From positions 115,124 through 179,123 of the forward strand of contig NZ_PYVW01000007.1 in NCBI RefSeq assembly GCF_003056355.1: a DNA stretch of 64,000 nucleotides. The letters are read 5' to 3'. The notes beneath the pieces were generated by a model. That model was given only the letters and a program-made list of their open reading frames with translations, was not told where the DNA came from and ran no database searches. This document shows, piece by piece, positions 52,744-63,842 of this stretch (within the stretch, counting starts at the first letter, position 1; every line of letters starts with the position of its first letter). Position numbers and translations under genes: made by a program. The stretch is from Devosia naphthalenivorans (GTDB lineage: Bacteria; Pseudomonadota; Alphaproteobacteria; Rhizobiales; Devosiaceae).

Positions 52744-54153
52744 ATGTCCCGCTTCAAACCATCCCGCAATCACGAGCTGCTGGGCGACGCCTTCTTCGAT
52801 CGCGTCGAGCCGGCCGATTTCCCCAAAACCATCTTGCGCCACCGCGACCAGCGCTGGGCCAGTCGTGTCGGGCTGGACGATCTCAGCGACGAGCAATGGC
52901 TGGCCCATTTCGGCCGCTTCGAGCCGCTCGATGGATCTTTTCCCCGCCCGCTGGCGCTGCGCTATCATGGCCATCAGTTCCGCAGCTACAATCCGGAGCT
53001 GGGTGATGGGCGGGGTTTTCTCTTTGCGCAAGGCTATGATCTGGAGGATGGCCGGCTTCTCGATTTCGGCACCAAGGGCAGCGGCAAGACGCCGTGGTCA
53101 CGCGGCGGCGACGGGCGCCTGACGCTCAAGGGCGGCGTACGCGAAGTGCTGGCCACCGAAATGCTGGAAGCCCTGGGTGTTTACACCTCCAAGAGCTTTT
53201 CACTGGTTGAAACGGGCGAGCAGCTTTATCGCGGCGACGAGCCCTCCCCCACCCGCTCTTCGGTTCTGGTCCGTCTCAGCCACGGTCATATCCGCATCGG
53301 CACCTTCCAGCGGCTGGCTTATCTTGAGGACACCGAGAACCTTGCGCGATTGCTCGACTATGCCATTGCCACCTACTACCCCGAACTCGCAGACGCAGCA
53401 GATAAACCCGTCGCGTTCCTTGAAGCTGTCGCCCGTAACGTGGCGCGGCTCGGCGCCCAATGGACAGCCGCCGGATTTGTCCACGGCGTGCTCAACACCG
53501 ACAACATCAACATCACCGGCGAGAGCTTCGACTACGGACCGTGGCGGTTCCTGCCCACCTACGATCCGGCCTTTACCGCCGCCTATTTCGACGAGAGCGG
53601 GCTGTATAGCTTCGGCCGCCAGCCGGACACGCTGGCGTGGAACATCACCCGCCTGGCGGAGTGCCTCCTGCCGCTCTCCAGCATCGAAAAGCTCGAACCG
53701 GCGCTCAACACGATCTGGCCGGAATTTCGCACCGCACTACCCCGCCAATTGCTGCGCCGCCTGGGGCTGGTGCCACAGGACACCGAACGCGACGGCGCCT
53801 TCGTCATAGACCTGTTCGGATTCCTGTCCAAGAGCCATGCGCCCTATGAGCAGTTCTTCTTCGATTGGCGCGGCGGCGCCCTCAGCGCTGACCGGGCGGC
53901 GCGCGGCCCGTCAGCCGCCCATTATGCCAGCGAAGCCTTCCGGCCTGTTGCGGACGGGTTCGAGCGATATGCCGCTGCCCCCGACCTCAATCTGGGACAT
54001 CCCTACTTCGCCCGAGCGACCCCGCGCACCATGCTGATCGAGGAAGTCGAAGCCATCTGGGCGCCCGTCGCCGAAAGCGATGACTGGAGCCTCTTCCATC
54101 AAACACTTGGCGAAATCGCTCAAATGCGCGAAGCCTATGGCATCGTTGTTTGA
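52744..54153 (+). CDS. selO: Protein adenylyltransferase SelO (YdiU/UPF0061)
   Basis: 469-residue pseudokinase-fold enzyme that transfers AMP to Ser, Thr or Tyr of target proteins, linked to oxidative stress. Family motifs: ALRYHGHQFRSYNPELGDGR, DFGTKGSGKTPWSRGGDGR, AAGFVHGVLNTDNINITG with metal-binding Asn/Asp, and DYGPWRFLPTYDP. The ATG at 52744 gives the usual N-terminus. Ends 9 bases before the gamma carbonic anhydrase gene, so the two probably form an operon. Confidence 0.95.
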   Translation: MSRFKPSRNHELLGDAFFDRVEPADFPKTILRHRDQRWASRVGLDDLSDEQWLAHFGRFEPLDGSFPRPLALRYHGHQFRSYNPELGDGRGFLFAQGYDLEDGRLLDFGTKGSGKTPWSRGGDGRLTLKGGVREVLATEMLEALGVYTSKSFSLVETGEQLYRGDEPSPTRSSVLVRLSHGHIRIGTFQRLAYLEDTENLARLLDYAIATYYPELADAADKPVAFLEAVARNVARLGAQWTAAGFVHGVLNTDNINITGESFDYGPWRFLPTYDPAFTAAYFDESGLYSFGRQPDTLAWNITRLAECLLPLSSIEKLEPALNTIWPEFRTALPRQLLRRLGLVPQDTERDGAFVIDLFGFLSKSHAPYEQFFFDWRGGALSADRAARGPSAAHYASEAFRPVADGFERYAAAPDLNLGHPYFARATPRTMLIEEVEAIWAPVAESDDWSLFHQTLGEIAQMREAYGIVV

Positions 54154-54162
54154 GGATATACC

Positions 54163-54717
54163 ATGCCCCTTTACACACTGGACGGCATTGCGCCCGAGAT
54201 CGATCCCGACACCGCCTGGATTGCCCCCACTGCCGTACTGGTGGGCAAGGTGATCGTTCGCGCCGATGCCGGCATCTGGTTCGGCGTGGTGGCGCGGGGT
54301 GATAATGAACCGATCATCATCGGGGAGCGCAGCAATGTGCAGGAAAATGTCGTGCTGCACACGGACATGGGCTATCCGCTCACCATCGGCGCGGGCTGCA
54401 CCATCGGCCACAAGGCCATGCTGCATGGCTGCACCATTGGCGACAATACCCTGATCGGCATGGGCGCTACCGTGCTCAATGGCGCCAGGATCGGGCGCAA
54501 TTGCCTGATCGGTGCCGGCGCTCTCGTCACCGAGGGCAAGGAGATCCCCGACGGCTCGCTGGTGGTCGGCGCCCCGGGCAAGGTGATCCGCGAACTCGAC
54601 GCCGAAACGATCAGGCGGCTCACCGCGTCCGCTGACGGCTATGTGCGCAACGCCCGCCGCTTCGCCGCAGGTCTGAGCCAGATCGGCACGACCACGGCTG
54701 ACTTTACCCCTGCGTGA
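54163..54717 (+). CDS. Gamma carbonic anhydrase family protein
   Basis: 184 residues of left-handed beta-helix hexapeptide repeats. The three zinc-ligand histidines are placed as in the family ([19 protein letters not shown]). [25 protein letters not shown] is the usual opening. It may hydrate CO2 or act as a metal-dependent acyltransferase-like protein; many homologues have no proven activity. Downstream is the biotin-dependent carboxylase operon after 91 bases, where bicarbonate supply would be useful, but this link is speculative. Confidence 0.92.
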   Translation: MPLYTLDGIAPEIDPDTAWIAPTAVLVGKVIVRADAGIWFGVVARGDNEPIIIGERSNVQENVVLHTDMGYPLTIGAGCTIGHKAMLHGCTIGDNTLIGMGATVLNGARIGRNCLIGAGALVTEGKEIPDGSLVVGAPGKVIRELDAETIRRLTASADGYVRNARRFAAGLSQIGTTTADFTPA

Positions 54718-54808
54718 TCCGATAAACGCGTTTGCATTTTTGCGCGGCGCCCGCCAAGTTCGCGTCTGACTGTCCGACCGAAAACAAGAGGCAGCGGAGG
54801 CCTGGCTT

Positions 54809-56341
54809 ATGCAGAAAATCATCGCCGAACTCGAAGACAAGCGCGCCCAGGCGCGGCTCGGCGGTGGCCAGAAACGCATCGACACCCAGCACGGCAAGGG
54901 CAAGCTGACCGCCCGCGAGCGGCTCGACGTGCTGCTCGATCCAGGCTCGTTCGAAGAATACGACATGTTCGTCACCCATCGGGCGACGGATTTCGGCATG
55001 GCGGAAACGATCATCCCCGGCGATGGCGTGGTTACCGGCTGGGGCACCATCGACGGGCGGCTCACCTACGTGTTCAGCCAGGATTTCACCGTCTTCGGCG
55101 GCTCGCTCAGCGAAACCCACGCCAAGAAAATCTGCAAGATCATGGACCTCGCGATGCAGAATGGCGCGCCGGTGATCGGGCTCAATGATTCAGGCGGCGC
55201 CCGCATCCAGGAGGGCGTGGCCTCCCTTGGCGGCTATGCCGATGTGTTCTGGCGCAATGTGCAGGCCTCGGGCGCCGTGCCGCAGATTTCGGTTATCATG
55301 GGCCCCTGCGCCGGTGGCGCGGTCTATTCCCCCGCGATGACCGACTTCATCTACATGGTGAAAGACACCAGCTACATGTTCGTGACGGGCCCCGAAGTGG
55401 TCAAGACCGTCACCAATGAAAGCGTGACCCAGGAAGAGCTAGGCGGCGCCTCGACCCACACCAGGATTTCCTCGGTTGCCGATGCGGCATTCGAAAACGA
55501 CATCGAGACCCTGCTCGAAGTGCGGCGCCTGTTCAGCTATCTGCCGCTCGCCGCCGGGCAGAAGCCGCCGGGCCTGCCCAGCATCGATCCGATCGATCGG
55601 GCGGACATGAGCCTTGATACAATTATCCCCGACAGTGCCAACAAGCCTTATGATATGCGCGAGGTGATCGATAAAATCGCCGACGAGGGCGAGTTTCTGG
55701 AACTGCAAAAGGATCATGCCGGCAATATCCTCTGCGGCTTCGTCCGGCTCGATGGCGAAACCGTTGGCGTTGTCGCCAACCAGCCTTTGGTGCTCGCGGG
55801 GTGCCTCGACATCAACGCCTCCAAGAAAGCTGCCCGCTTCATCCGCTTTTGCGACAGTTTTGAAATCCCCATCCTGACCTTTGTCGATGTGCCCGGTTTC
55901 CTGCCCGGCGTGGCCCAGGAATATGGCGGCATCATCAAGCATGGCGCCAAGCTGCTGTTCGCCTATGCCCAAGCCACTGTGCCGCTGGTCACCGTCATCA
56001 CCCGCAAGGCCTATGGCGGCGCCTATGACGTGATGGCGTCCAAGCATATCAAGGCCGACGTCAACTATGCCTGGCCCTCCGCCGAGATCGCCGTGATGGG
56101 CGCAAAGGGCGCCACCGAAATCCTCTATCGCTCCGAACTCGGCGATAAAGACAAGATCGCCCAGCGCACCGCCGACTACGAAGCCCGCTTTGCCAACCCC
56201 TTCGTCGCCGCCGAACGCGGCTTCATCGACGACGTCATCATGCCCCACGGCACACGGCGGCGCGTGATCCGGGCCTTCTCGACGCTGAAGCACAAGCAGT
56301 CGAGCGGCCCCAAGAAGAAACACGACAACATTCCGCTGTGA
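54809..56341 (+). CDS. pccB: Propionyl-CoA carboxylase beta subunit
   Basis: 510-residue carboxyltransferase that moves CO2 from biotin to propionyl-CoA. Motifs: [55 protein letters not shown] and the C-terminal site [20 protein letters not shown]. Length and the DVPGFLPG motif match propionyl- rather than acetyl-CoA carboxylase. GGAGG lies before the ATG. First gene of pccB-pccA-mutase-epimerase. Confidence 0.95.
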   Translation: MQKIIAELEDKRAQARLGGGQKRIDTQHGKGKLTARERLDVLLDPGSFEEYDMFVTHRATDFGMAETIIPGDGVVTGWGTIDGRLTYVFSQDFTVFGGSLSETHAKKICKIMDLAMQNGAPVIGLNDSGGARIQEGVASLGGYADVFWRNVQASGAVPQISVIMGPCAGGAVYSPAMTDFIYMVKDTSYMFVTGPEVVKTVTNESVTQEELGGASTHTRISSVADAAFENDIETLLEVRRLFSYLPLAAGQKPPGLPSIDPIDRADMSLDTIIPDSANKPYDMREVIDKIADEGEFLELQKDHAGNILCGFVRLDGETVGVVANQPLVLAGCLDINASKKAARFIRFCDSFEIPILTFVDVPGFLPGVAQEYGGIIKHGAKLLFAYAQATVPLVTVITRKAYGGAYDVMASKHIKADVNYAWPSAEIAVMGAKGATEILYRSELGDKDKIAQRTADYEARFANPFVAAERGFIDDVIMPHGTRRRVIRAFSTLKHKQSSGPKKKHDNIPL

Positions 56342-56351
56342 GGAGCACCTG

Positions 56352-58367
56352 ATGTTCACCAAACTCCTCATCGCCAACCGCGGTGAAATTGCCTGCCGGG
56401 TCATCAAGACGGCCAAGCGGATGGGCATCGCCACCGTGGCTGTGTATTCCGATGCCGACCGGGAAGCCCTCCATGTCCGCATGGCGGATGAAGCGGTTCA
56501 TATCGGCCCTTCGCCGGCGAAGGACTCGTACCTGCAGATCGACAAGATCATCGCGGCTTGTAAAGAGACCGGCGCCCAAGCGGTGCATCCCGGCTATGGC
56601 TTCCTGTCGGAAAACCCCAGATTCGCGGAGGCACTGGCAGCCGCAGGGATCATCTTCGTCGGCCCGCCGGTCAAAGCTATCGAGGCGATGGGCGACAAGA
56701 TCACCTCCAAGAAGCTGGCGGCGGAGGCGGGCGTCTCGACCGTTCCCGGCCATATGGGCCTGATCGCGGACGCAGCCGAAGCCGTCACCATTGCAGGCCA
56801 GATCGGCTATCCAGTGATGATCAAGGCCTCGGCCGGCGGTGGCGGCAAGGGCATGCGCATTGCCCACAACGATGAGGAAGCGCGCGAAGGTTTCGAGCGC
56901 TCAAAATCCGAAGCCGCCTCGTCCTTTGGCGATGATCGCATCTTCATCGAGAAATTCGTCACTGAGCCGCGCCATATCGAGATTCAGCTGATCGGCGATC
57001 AACACGGCAACGTCCTCTATCTCAACGAGCGCGAATGCTCGATCCAGCGGCGCAACCAGAAGGTGATCGAGGAAGCGCCCTCACCGTTCCTCGACGAAGC
57101 CACGCGCAAGGCCATGGGTGAGCAATCCGTCGCTCTCGCCAAGGCAGTTGGCTATACCAGCGCCGGTACGGTCGAATTCATCGTCGACGAAAATCGCAAC
57201 TTTTACTTCCTCGAAATGAACACGCGCCTGCAGGTGGAACATCCGGTGACGGAGCTCATCACGGGCCTGGACTTGGTGGAATTGATGCTGCGTGTCGCCA
57301 ATGGCGAAAAGCTGCCCCTGAGCCAGGACGAGGTACAACTCAATGGCTGGGCCATCGAATCCCGGCTCTATGCCGAGGACCCCTACCGCAATTTCCTGCC
57401 CTCCACCGGCCGGCTCACCCGCTACCGCCCGCCCAATGAGGAAAGCGCCGCCGATTTCGCCGTCCGCAACGACACCGGCGTCTTCGAAGGCGGCGAAATC
57501 TCGACCTTCTACGATCCGATGATCGCCAAGCTCTGCACCTGGGCACCTACGCGGCTCGAAGCCATCGACGCCATGGCCGTGGCGCTGGGAAGTTTCGAAG
57601 TGGAAGGCGTCGGCAACAATCTGCCGTTCCTCTCGACCGTCATGGACCAGGACCGCTTCCGCGACGGGCGCCTGACCACCGGCTATATCGCCGAAGAATT
57701 CCCCGAAGGCTTTCACGGCCCCGCCCTGCCGCGTGGCCGCGTGTTCGAGGTCGCCGCTGCGGCCGCCATGATGCAATTGCTGTTGGAGGAACGCAAAGGC
57801 CGCGCCACCCGCACGCAACTGGGCCACGGCACCGAGATTTATGGCGAATGGACCGTCGTGATCGAAGGTGAGCAGGTGCCGCTCAAGCTCCACCGGCTCG
57901 ATCCCGAGGGGACATGGGAGCTCAACCTATTCGATCAAGCCGCCGCCGTCGAAAGCTTCGACTGGACGCCGGGGCAGACCATCGCCCGCATCGAATGGGC
58001 CGGCGGTGCGTCAAGCGTCATCAAGGTCAATCGCACCACCTCGGGCTTCCGCATGCGCTATTGCGGTGCCGACCTGACCGTCCTGGTGCTGCGCCCCCAG
58101 GTCGCCGCACTGCTGCCGCTGATGCCAGTCAAAGTACCGCCCGACATGTCGCGGTTCCTGCTCTGCCCCATGCCGGGCCAGGTGGTGCGCATCGATGTGG
58201 CCGTGGGGGATATCGTCGAGGATGGGCAGACCCTCGCGATCGTCGAGGCGATGAAGATGGAGAACGTGCTCAAGGCCGAAAAACGCGCCCGCGTCAGCAA
58301 GGTGCATGCCGCACCCGGCGCGGTGCTGGCGGTCGATGCGGTGATCCTCGAATTTGAGGCGGTGTGA
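56352..58367 (+). CDS. pccA: Propionyl-CoA carboxylase alpha subunit (biotin carboxylase and BCCP)
   Basis: 671 residues. Biotin carboxylase domain (about 1-450): [22 protein letters not shown] grasp loop [15 protein letters not shown] and [13 protein letters not shown] linker BT domain follows (about 450-590), then the biotinyl domain with the modified Lys in [11 protein letters not shown] near the C-terminus. Ten bases after pccB; its stop overlaps the mutase start (TGATG). It carboxylates biotin with ATP and bicarbonate and hands it to PccB. Confidence 0.96.
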   Translation: MFTKLLIANRGEIACRVIKTAKRMGIATVAVYSDADREALHVRMADEAVHIGPSPAKDSYLQIDKIIAACKETGAQAVHPGYGFLSENPRFAEALAAAGIIFVGPPVKAIEAMGDKITSKKLAAEAGVSTVPGHMGLIADAAEAVTIAGQIGYPVMIKASAGGGGKGMRIAHNDEEAREGFERSKSEAASSFGDDRIFIEKFVTEPRHIEIQLIGDQHGNVLYLNERECSIQRRNQKVIEEAPSPFLDEATRKAMGEQSVALAKAVGYTSAGTVEFIVDENRNFYFLEMNTRLQVEHPVTELITGLDLVELMLRVANGEKLPLSQDEVQLNGWAIESRLYAEDPYRNFLPSTGRLTRYRPPNEESAADFAVRNDTGVFEGGEISTFYDPMIAKLCTWAPTRLEAIDAMAVALGSFEVEGVGNNLPFLSTVMDQDRFRDGRLTTGYIAEEFPEGFHGPALPRGRVFEVAAAAAMMQLLLEERKGRATRTQLGHGTEIYGEWTVVIEGEQVPLKLHRLDPEGTWELNLFDQAAAVESFDWTPGQTIARIEWAGGASSVIKVNRTTSGFRMRYCGADLTVLVLRPQVAALLPLMPVKVPPDMSRFLLCPMPGQVVRIDVAVGDIVEDGQTLAIVEAMKMENVLKAEKRARVSKVHAAPGAVLAVDAVILEFEAV

Positions 58368-60487
58368 TGGACAACAATCCGAACTTCGCCCATTGGGCCG
58401 CCCTTGCCCAAAAAGAACTCCGCGCTACGCCCCTCGACTCCCTCAACCGGGACTATGGCGGCATACCCGTGCAGCCCGTCTATCTCGGCGAAGACGGCGA
58501 AATCCCCGGCGTCGAACCCTTCACCCGCGGCATTCGCGCGACAATGTACGCCAACCGGCCCTGGACCATCCGGCAATATGCCGGCTTCTCCACCGCGCGG
58601 GAGTCCAACGCCTTCTATCGCCAGGCGCTGGAAAAGGGTCAAAAAGGTCTCTCCGTCGCCTTCGACCTGGCCACCCACCGCGGCTATGACAGCGATCATC
58701 CCCGCGTCGTCGGCGACGTCGGCAAGGCCGGTGTTGCGATCGATAGCGTCGAAGACATGAAGACGCTGTTCGACGGCATTCCGCTCGACCAGATGAGCGT
58801 ATCGATGACCATGAACGGCGCTGCCATCCCCGTGCTGGCCATGTTCATCGTCGCCGCCGAGGAGCAGGGCGTGCCGCAAGCCAAGCTCGAAGGGACCATC
58901 CAGAACGACATCCTCAAGGAGTTCATGGTCCGCAACACCTATATCTACCCGCCCGAACCCTCCATGCGCATCGTGGGTGACATCATCGCCCACACCGCCC
59001 GGCACATGCCCAAGTTCAACTCGATCTCCATTTCGGGCTACCACATGCACGAGGCCGGTGCGACGGCGGTGCAGGAGCTGGCGTATACCCTTGCCGACGG
59101 CATGGAATATGTCCGCGCCGCCCAGGCACGTGGGCTCGACATCGACGCCTTCGCCGGCCGCCTGAGCTTCTTTTTCGGCATCGGCATGAACTTCTTCCTC
59201 GAAGTCTCCAAGCTCCGCGCCGCCCGCCAGCTCTGGAGCGAGATCATGACGGGCTTGGGCGCCAAAGACCCGCGCTCCAAGATGTTGCGTACGCATTGCC
59301 AGACCTCGGGCGTGTCGCTGACCGAGCAGGACCCGCACAACAATATCGTGCGCACCACCATCGAGGCCTTGGCGGCAACCCTGGGCGGCACGCAATCGCT
59401 CCACACCAATTCGTTCGATGAAGCCATCGCACTGCCCACCGAATTCTCCAGCCGCATCGCCCGCAACACCCAGTTGATCCTGCAACACGAATCCCGGATC
59501 ACCGACGTGGTCGACCCGCTCGGCGGCTCTTATTATGTCGAGGCCCTGACCGCCGAACTGGTCAAGGGCGCCAAAATCCTCATCGGCGAAGCCGAGGCAA
59601 TCGGCGGCATGACCCGCGCCGTGCAGTCGGGCCAGCCTAAGCTGGAGATCGAGAAGGCCGCCGCCCTCAGGCAGGCCCGCGTCGATCGCGGCGAGGACGT
59701 CATCGTCGGCGTCAATCGCTATCGGCTGGACACCGAAGACAAGATCGAGGTGCGAACCATCGACAACGCCAAGGTGCGCTCCGAACAGATCGCCCAGCTT
59801 GAGCGAATCCGCGCCACCCGTGACGAAGCCAAAACGCAATCCATGCTGGCCGCCCTGCGCGAATATGCTGCCATGGACGAAGGCAATCTGCTCGAAGCGG
59901 CCATCGAAGCCGCCCGCGCCCGCGCCACGCTGGGCGAAATCTCCGCTGCCATGGAAGACGTGTTCGGCCGCCATTCGGCCGTCACCCGCGTCATCTCGGG
60001 CGTCTATGCCGGCGGCTATGGCGACGATCCCGAGTTCGCCGCCATCAGCGGCCGCATCGACGCCTTCAAGGCTGCTCGCGGCCGCGCCCCCTCCATCTTC
60101 ATCGCCAAGATGGGGCAGGATGGCCACGACCGCGGCGCCAAGATCATCGCCTCGGCCTTCGCGGATCTGGGCTTTGTCGTCCACATGGGCGATCTGTTCG
60201 AAACCGCGCCGGAAGTGGCCAATCACGCTGCCGAGCTTCACGTCGACGCCGTCGGCGTTTCCTCGCTTGCCGCCGGCCACAAGACGCTGGTGCCCGAGTT
60301 GATCGAGGCACTCAGGGCGCGCGAACTTGGCGACGTCACCGTCATCGTGGGCGGCGTCATCCCCGAGCCGGATTATCAGTTCCTCTACGATGCCGGCGTT
60401 GCTGCCATCTTCGGCCCCGGCACCAATGTGCTCAGTGCCGCCTTTTCGGTGTTGAGCCAGATCGAGGGAAGGCTCTCCAACCGATGA
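58367..60487 (+). CDS. Methylmalonyl-CoA mutase
   Basis: 706-residue adenosylcobalamin enzyme turning (R)-methylmalonyl-CoA into succinyl-CoA, in the single-chain form (also named ScpA/BhbA). The N-terminal TIM barrel has [21 protein letters not shown] in pieces, [12 protein letters not shown], and FFGIGMNFF. The C-terminal B12 domain carries the cobalt-binding DGHDRGAK and [12 protein letters not shown] 58367 is preferred over GTG 58364. The epimerase follows with a 4-base overlap. No meaB-type chaperone gene is in this operon. Confidence 0.96.
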   Translation: MDNNPNFAHWAALAQKELRATPLDSLNRDYGGIPVQPVYLGEDGEIPGVEPFTRGIRATMYANRPWTIRQYAGFSTARESNAFYRQALEKGQKGLSVAFDLATHRGYDSDHPRVVGDVGKAGVAIDSVEDMKTLFDGIPLDQMSVSMTMNGAAIPVLAMFIVAAEEQGVPQAKLEGTIQNDILKEFMVRNTYIYPPEPSMRIVGDIIAHTARHMPKFNSISISGYHMHEAGATAVQELAYTLADGMEYVRAAQARGLDIDAFAGRLSFFFGIGMNFFLEVSKLRAARQLWSEIMTGLGAKDPRSKMLRTHCQTSGVSLTEQDPHNNIVRTTIEALAATLGGTQSLHTNSFDEAIALPTEFSSRIARNTQLILQHESRITDVVDPLGGSYYVEALTAELVKGAKILIGEAEAIGGMTRAVQSGQPKLEIEKAAALRQARVDRGEDVIVGVNRYRLDTEDKIEVRTIDNAKVRSEQIAQLERIRATRDEAKTQSMLAALREYAAMDEGNLLEAAIEAARARATLGEISAAMEDVFGRHSAVTRVISGVYAGGYGDDPEFAAISGRIDAFKAARGRAPSIFIAKMGQDGHDRGAKIIASAFADLGFVVHMGDLFETAPEVANHAAELHVDAVGVSSLAAGHKTLVPELIEALRARELGDVTVIVGGVIPEPDYQFLYDAGVAAIFGPGTNVLSAAFSVLSQIEGRLSNR

Positions 60488-60888
60488 TCGGCAGGCTCAA
60501 CCACATCGCCATTGCCGTGCCGGACCTCACCGCGGCAGCCGCAAAATACCGCGACCTGCTTGGCGCCCATGTTGGCCAGCCGCAAGCCCTGCCCGAGCAT
60601 GGCGTCACCGTCGTCTTCATCGACACCGGCAACACCAAGGTCGAACTGCTGGAGCCGCTGGGCGAGCAGTCGCCCATCGCAGCGTTTCTCGCGAAGAACC
60701 CCGGGGGCGGCATGCACCATGTCTGCTTCGAGGTTCCCGACATTGCCGCGGCGGCCCAAACGCTTGCAGCGGGCGGAGCTCGTGTCCTGGGCGATGGCGC
60801 CTCAAAAATCGGCGCGCATGGCAAACCAGTGCTGTTTATCCACCCCAAGGATTTCGATGGCACACTGATCGAACTGGAGCAGGTCTGA
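60484..60888 (+). CDS. mce: Methylmalonyl-CoA epimerase
   Basis: 134-residue vicinal-oxygen-chelate fold enzyme converting (S)- to (R)-methylmalonyl-CoA. Metal ligands: His in [11 protein letters not shown], His in [11 protein letters not shown], and Glu in the last strand (TLIELEQV). ATGA overlap with the mutase. It completes the propionyl-CoA to succinyl-CoA route with the three preceding genes. Confidence 0.95.
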   Translation: MIGRLNHIAIAVPDLTAAAAKYRDLLGAHVGQPQALPEHGVTVVFIDTGNTKVELLEPLGEQSPIAAFLAKNPGGGMHHVCFEVPDIAAAAQTLAAGGARVLGDGASKIGAHGKPVLFIHPKDFDGTLIELEQV

Positions 60889-61029
60889 CACCTGCCTTGC
60901 AATTGCCTGAACTCCGCTACCAATTGCTAACCACGCCACCAAGGAGACGAACGAGTTTAAGCCAAACATAAACCGGCCAGGGGTTAGAAAAGATCGTGGT
61001 GGCCTCAAACAGCCCAGAATGATGGACCC

Positions 61030-63696
61030 GTGAGCTCGGAACCGACCAAATTGCCGGAAAACCGCTTGGCGTGGCTGAAGCCAATTTTGCTGCCGGCTTT
61101 TGTTGCGCTGGCGGTTCTGGTGGCAGGCGGCATCTTCATCGACCGGCAAAGCACCTATCTTGCAGAAGAGCGGATGCGCGCCGAAGTGCTGGGGCAGGCC
61201 TCGCTGATCCGCGCCAAGCTGGAAGGCAATATCAACGGCAATATCCAGCTGGTGCGCGGACTGGTCTCCACTATCTCCACCGAGCCCAACATGAATCCGG
61301 CACGTTTTTCATCCCTGGTGAAAAGCCTTTTTGCCGAGAAGAGCCAGTTGCGCTCGGTCGCCGCCGCGCCCAATCTCGTTATTTCCATGACCTACCCCCT
61401 GGAGGGTAACGAGAAGGCCATCGGCCTTGATTATCGTCACAACGCAGCGCAGCGTGACAGTGTCCTGCGTGCCAGGGATTCCGGCAAGCTGGTGCTGGCG
61501 GGACCTGTCGATCTGGTACAAGGCGGCCAAGGCTTCGTCGGCCGGTTCCCGGTTTATATCGACGGGACCTCCGGCCGACAGTTCTGGGGCGTGATTTCCG
61601 CCGTGGTGGATGCCGATCGGCTCTATGCCGACAGTGGCCTTCTGAACCGATCGCTGGACATCGAGGTGTCAATCACCGGACGCGACGCCACCGGATGGTC
61701 GGGAACGCGGTTCTTCGGCCCCGATTTGTCCGGCCAAAACCCCGTCACGGCCGGGGTCATGCTGCCCGCCGGCTCGTGGGAGATTGCGGCTATCCCGAAA
61801 GGGGGCTGGGCAACGGCGCATCAGGACGCCTGGTTGTTGCGTCTGGGACTCGTGATTGCCGGTGCGCTGATCCTGCTGCCGATCATCATCACCGGCCGTC
61901 TGATGGGCGAACGCCAGCTGCATTTCCGCGAGCTCAAGGCGCGCGAGGAGGCCCTTGAGCGCCTTTCCCGACGGCTGGGGTTGGCGCTCGATACTTCACA
62001 GGTGGGCGTCTGGGAGATGGATATCGTAACCCAGGACCTGATCTGGGACGATCGCATGAACGAACTGAACGGCTATCCTGCCGACAATGGCAAGAGGGAC
62101 TATTCACACTGGCGGAAAGGCCTGCATCCAGACGATCTTGCCCAGGCAGAGGCCGACTTCAACGAAGGCATCAGCAGCGGCACTTATCGCTCCGAATTCC
62201 GCACGTTGCGGCCCGACGGGCTGGTGCGCCACATACGTTCCCTGGGGGCCGTGTACCGTGACCCGGACAGCAATCCCAAAATCCTTGGCGTCAACTGGGA
62301 TGTCACCGCCGACGTAATGCTCAACGAGGATTTGCGGCTGGCCAAGCAACTGACCGATGCCCACAACCGCGAGCTCGATGCAGCTCGCGTGCGGATCGAG
62401 TACAATGCCCTGCACGATAGCCTCACCGGGTTGCCCAACCGGCGTTACCTGGACGAGCGCCTCAAGACCCTGGAAGTCGGAGGCTTCGATGGCAGCGGCA
62501 GCATCGCCATGCTGCACATCGATCTCGACCGCTTCAAGCAGATCAACGACACGATGGGCCATGCCGCGGGCGATGCCATGCTGGTTCATGCCAGCTCGGT
62601 GCTGTTGTCCAATTGCGGGCTCACCGATTTCGTGGCCCGCGTCGGGGGGGACGAATTCGTCGTCCTGACCAGTGCGAGGGATGGCGATATCTATCTGGGC
62701 ACGCTGGCGGAACAGATCGTCTCGCAGATGCGCCAGCCGGTTACCTATCAGGGGCACGAGTGCCGCTTTGGCGTCAGCATCGGCATTGCCGTCGAGCGCG
62801 GCGACGTCATCGACTGCAAGCGCCTGCTGATCAATGCCGATATCGCGCTCTATCGCGCCAAGGGCCGGGGGCGCAACCGGTTCGAGTTTTTCTCCGAAGC
62901 CCTGCAGGCCGAGGTCGTCAATACCAAGCGGGTGGCCGACGAAATCCTGGGCGGGCTGGAACGCAACGAGTTCATCGCCTTCTACCAGCCGCAGTTCGAT
63001 GCGCGCACCCATGACTTGGTGGGGGTGGAAGCGCTGGCGCGCTGGGATCATCCGACACTGGGCATTCGCCCGCCAGATAGCTTCCTGCCGGTGGCCGAGG
63101 ACCTCAACGTGGTTTCCACGATCGACCGGCTGATCCTCGAACAGGCGCTGTCCGATCTCGACCGCTGGGAGGCTGCCGGCTTTCGCGTGCCCCGCGCATC
63201 GGTCAATGTGTCGCTAAGGCGCCTGCATGACGAAGACCTGATCACCGGGCTGCGCCAGCTCGACATCGCGCCAGGCCGCATCTCGTTCGAACTGGTGGAG
63301 TCCATCTACCTCGATGAGAGCGACGCCATCGTCGGCTGGAACATCGACCAGATCAAGGATCTGGGCATCGATGTCGAAATCGACGACTTCGGCACCGGAT
63401 ATGCTTCTATCGTATCGCTGCAGAAACTGCGGCCCAAGCGCCTCAAGATCGACCGCCAGCTCGTCGATCCGATCCTGGTCGACCGGGCACAGCGTCAGCT
63501 GCTCGTCTCGATCATCGACATCGGCAAATCCATGGGCATCGAAGTGGTCGCCGAGGGCGTCGAGACCATGGAACACGCCCGTATCCTGGCCGAACTGGGC
63601 TGCGACATCCTGCAAGGCTACGCCTTCGCCAAGCCCATGTCCGCAGCAGATCTCGAAAACCTGCTGCGCACGGAGGCATGGCGACAGGCGGGCTAG
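61030..63696 (+). CDS. CHASE-PAS-GGDEF-EAL cyclic-di-GMP protein
   Basis: 888 residues. A membrane helix near 18-36, a periplasmic CHASE-type sensor (about 45-270), a second helix (about 275-295), then PAS (about 310-430), GGDEF (about 455-620) and EAL (about 635-885). The cyclase motif RVGGDEFVVL is intact. The phosphodiesterase motif GVEALARWDHP is intact, with IDDFGTGYAS and the Lys of RPKRLKIDR. So it could make, degrade, or sense cyclic di-GMP. GTG start at 61030. No obvious partner gene nearby. Confidence 0.94.
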   Translation: MSSEPTKLPENRLAWLKPILLPAFVALAVLVAGGIFIDRQSTYLAEERMRAEVLGQASLIRAKLEGNINGNIQLVRGLVSTISTEPNMNPARFSSLVKSLFAEKSQLRSVAAAPNLVISMTYPLEGNEKAIGLDYRHNAAQRDSVLRARDSGKLVLAGPVDLVQGGQGFVGRFPVYIDGTSGRQFWGVISAVVDADRLYADSGLLNRSLDIEVSITGRDATGWSGTRFFGPDLSGQNPVTAGVMLPAGSWEIAAIPKGGWATAHQDAWLLRLGLVIAGALILLPIIITGRLMGERQLHFRELKAREEALERLSRRLGLALDTSQVGVWEMDIVTQDLIWDDRMNELNGYPADNGKRDYSHWRKGLHPDDLAQAEADFNEGISSGTYRSEFRTLRPDGLVRHIRSLGAVYRDPDSNPKILGVNWDVTADVMLNEDLRLAKQLTDAHNRELDAARVRIEYNALHDSLTGLPNRRYLDERLKTLEVGGFDGSGSIAMLHIDLDRFKQINDTMGHAAGDAMLVHASSVLLSNCGLTDFVARVGGDEFVVLTSARDGDIYLGTLAEQIVSQMRQPVTYQGHECRFGVSIGIAVERGDVIDCKRLLINADIALYRAKGRGRNRFEFFSEALQAEVVNTKRVADEILGGLERNEFIAFYQPQFDARTHDLVGVEALARWDHPTLGIRPPDSFLPVAEDLNVVSTIDRLILEQALSDLDRWEAAGFRVPRASVNVSLRRLHDEDLITGLRQLDIAPGRISFELVESIYLDESDAIVGWNIDQIKDLGIDVEIDDFGTGYASIVSLQKLRPKRLKIDRQLVDPILVDRAQRQLLVSIIDIGKSMGIEVVAEGVETMEHARILAELGCDILQGYAFAKPMSAADLENLLRTEAWRQAG

Positions 63697-63817
63697 CTAA
63701 GAGACGCTAAATGCCACATGGTGGGCTCGTCGAAACACGAGGCCGAGCGAGTGGAGGCCGGGTGGCGCTCCGAAACCCGAATCAGCGAGCCGTGATTGCC
63801 CGTCACCCACCACGTCA

Positions 63818-63835
63818 TTCCCGCGAACGCGGGAA
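63818..63835. repeat. Small palindrome near the IS30-like end
   Basis: TTCCCGC-GAAC-GCGGGAA, a third type of short palindrome in the window, just outside the transposase fragment. It may be a dispersed REP-like repeat that the insertion lies beside. Confidence 0.5.
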
Positions 63836-63842
63836 GGTGGAC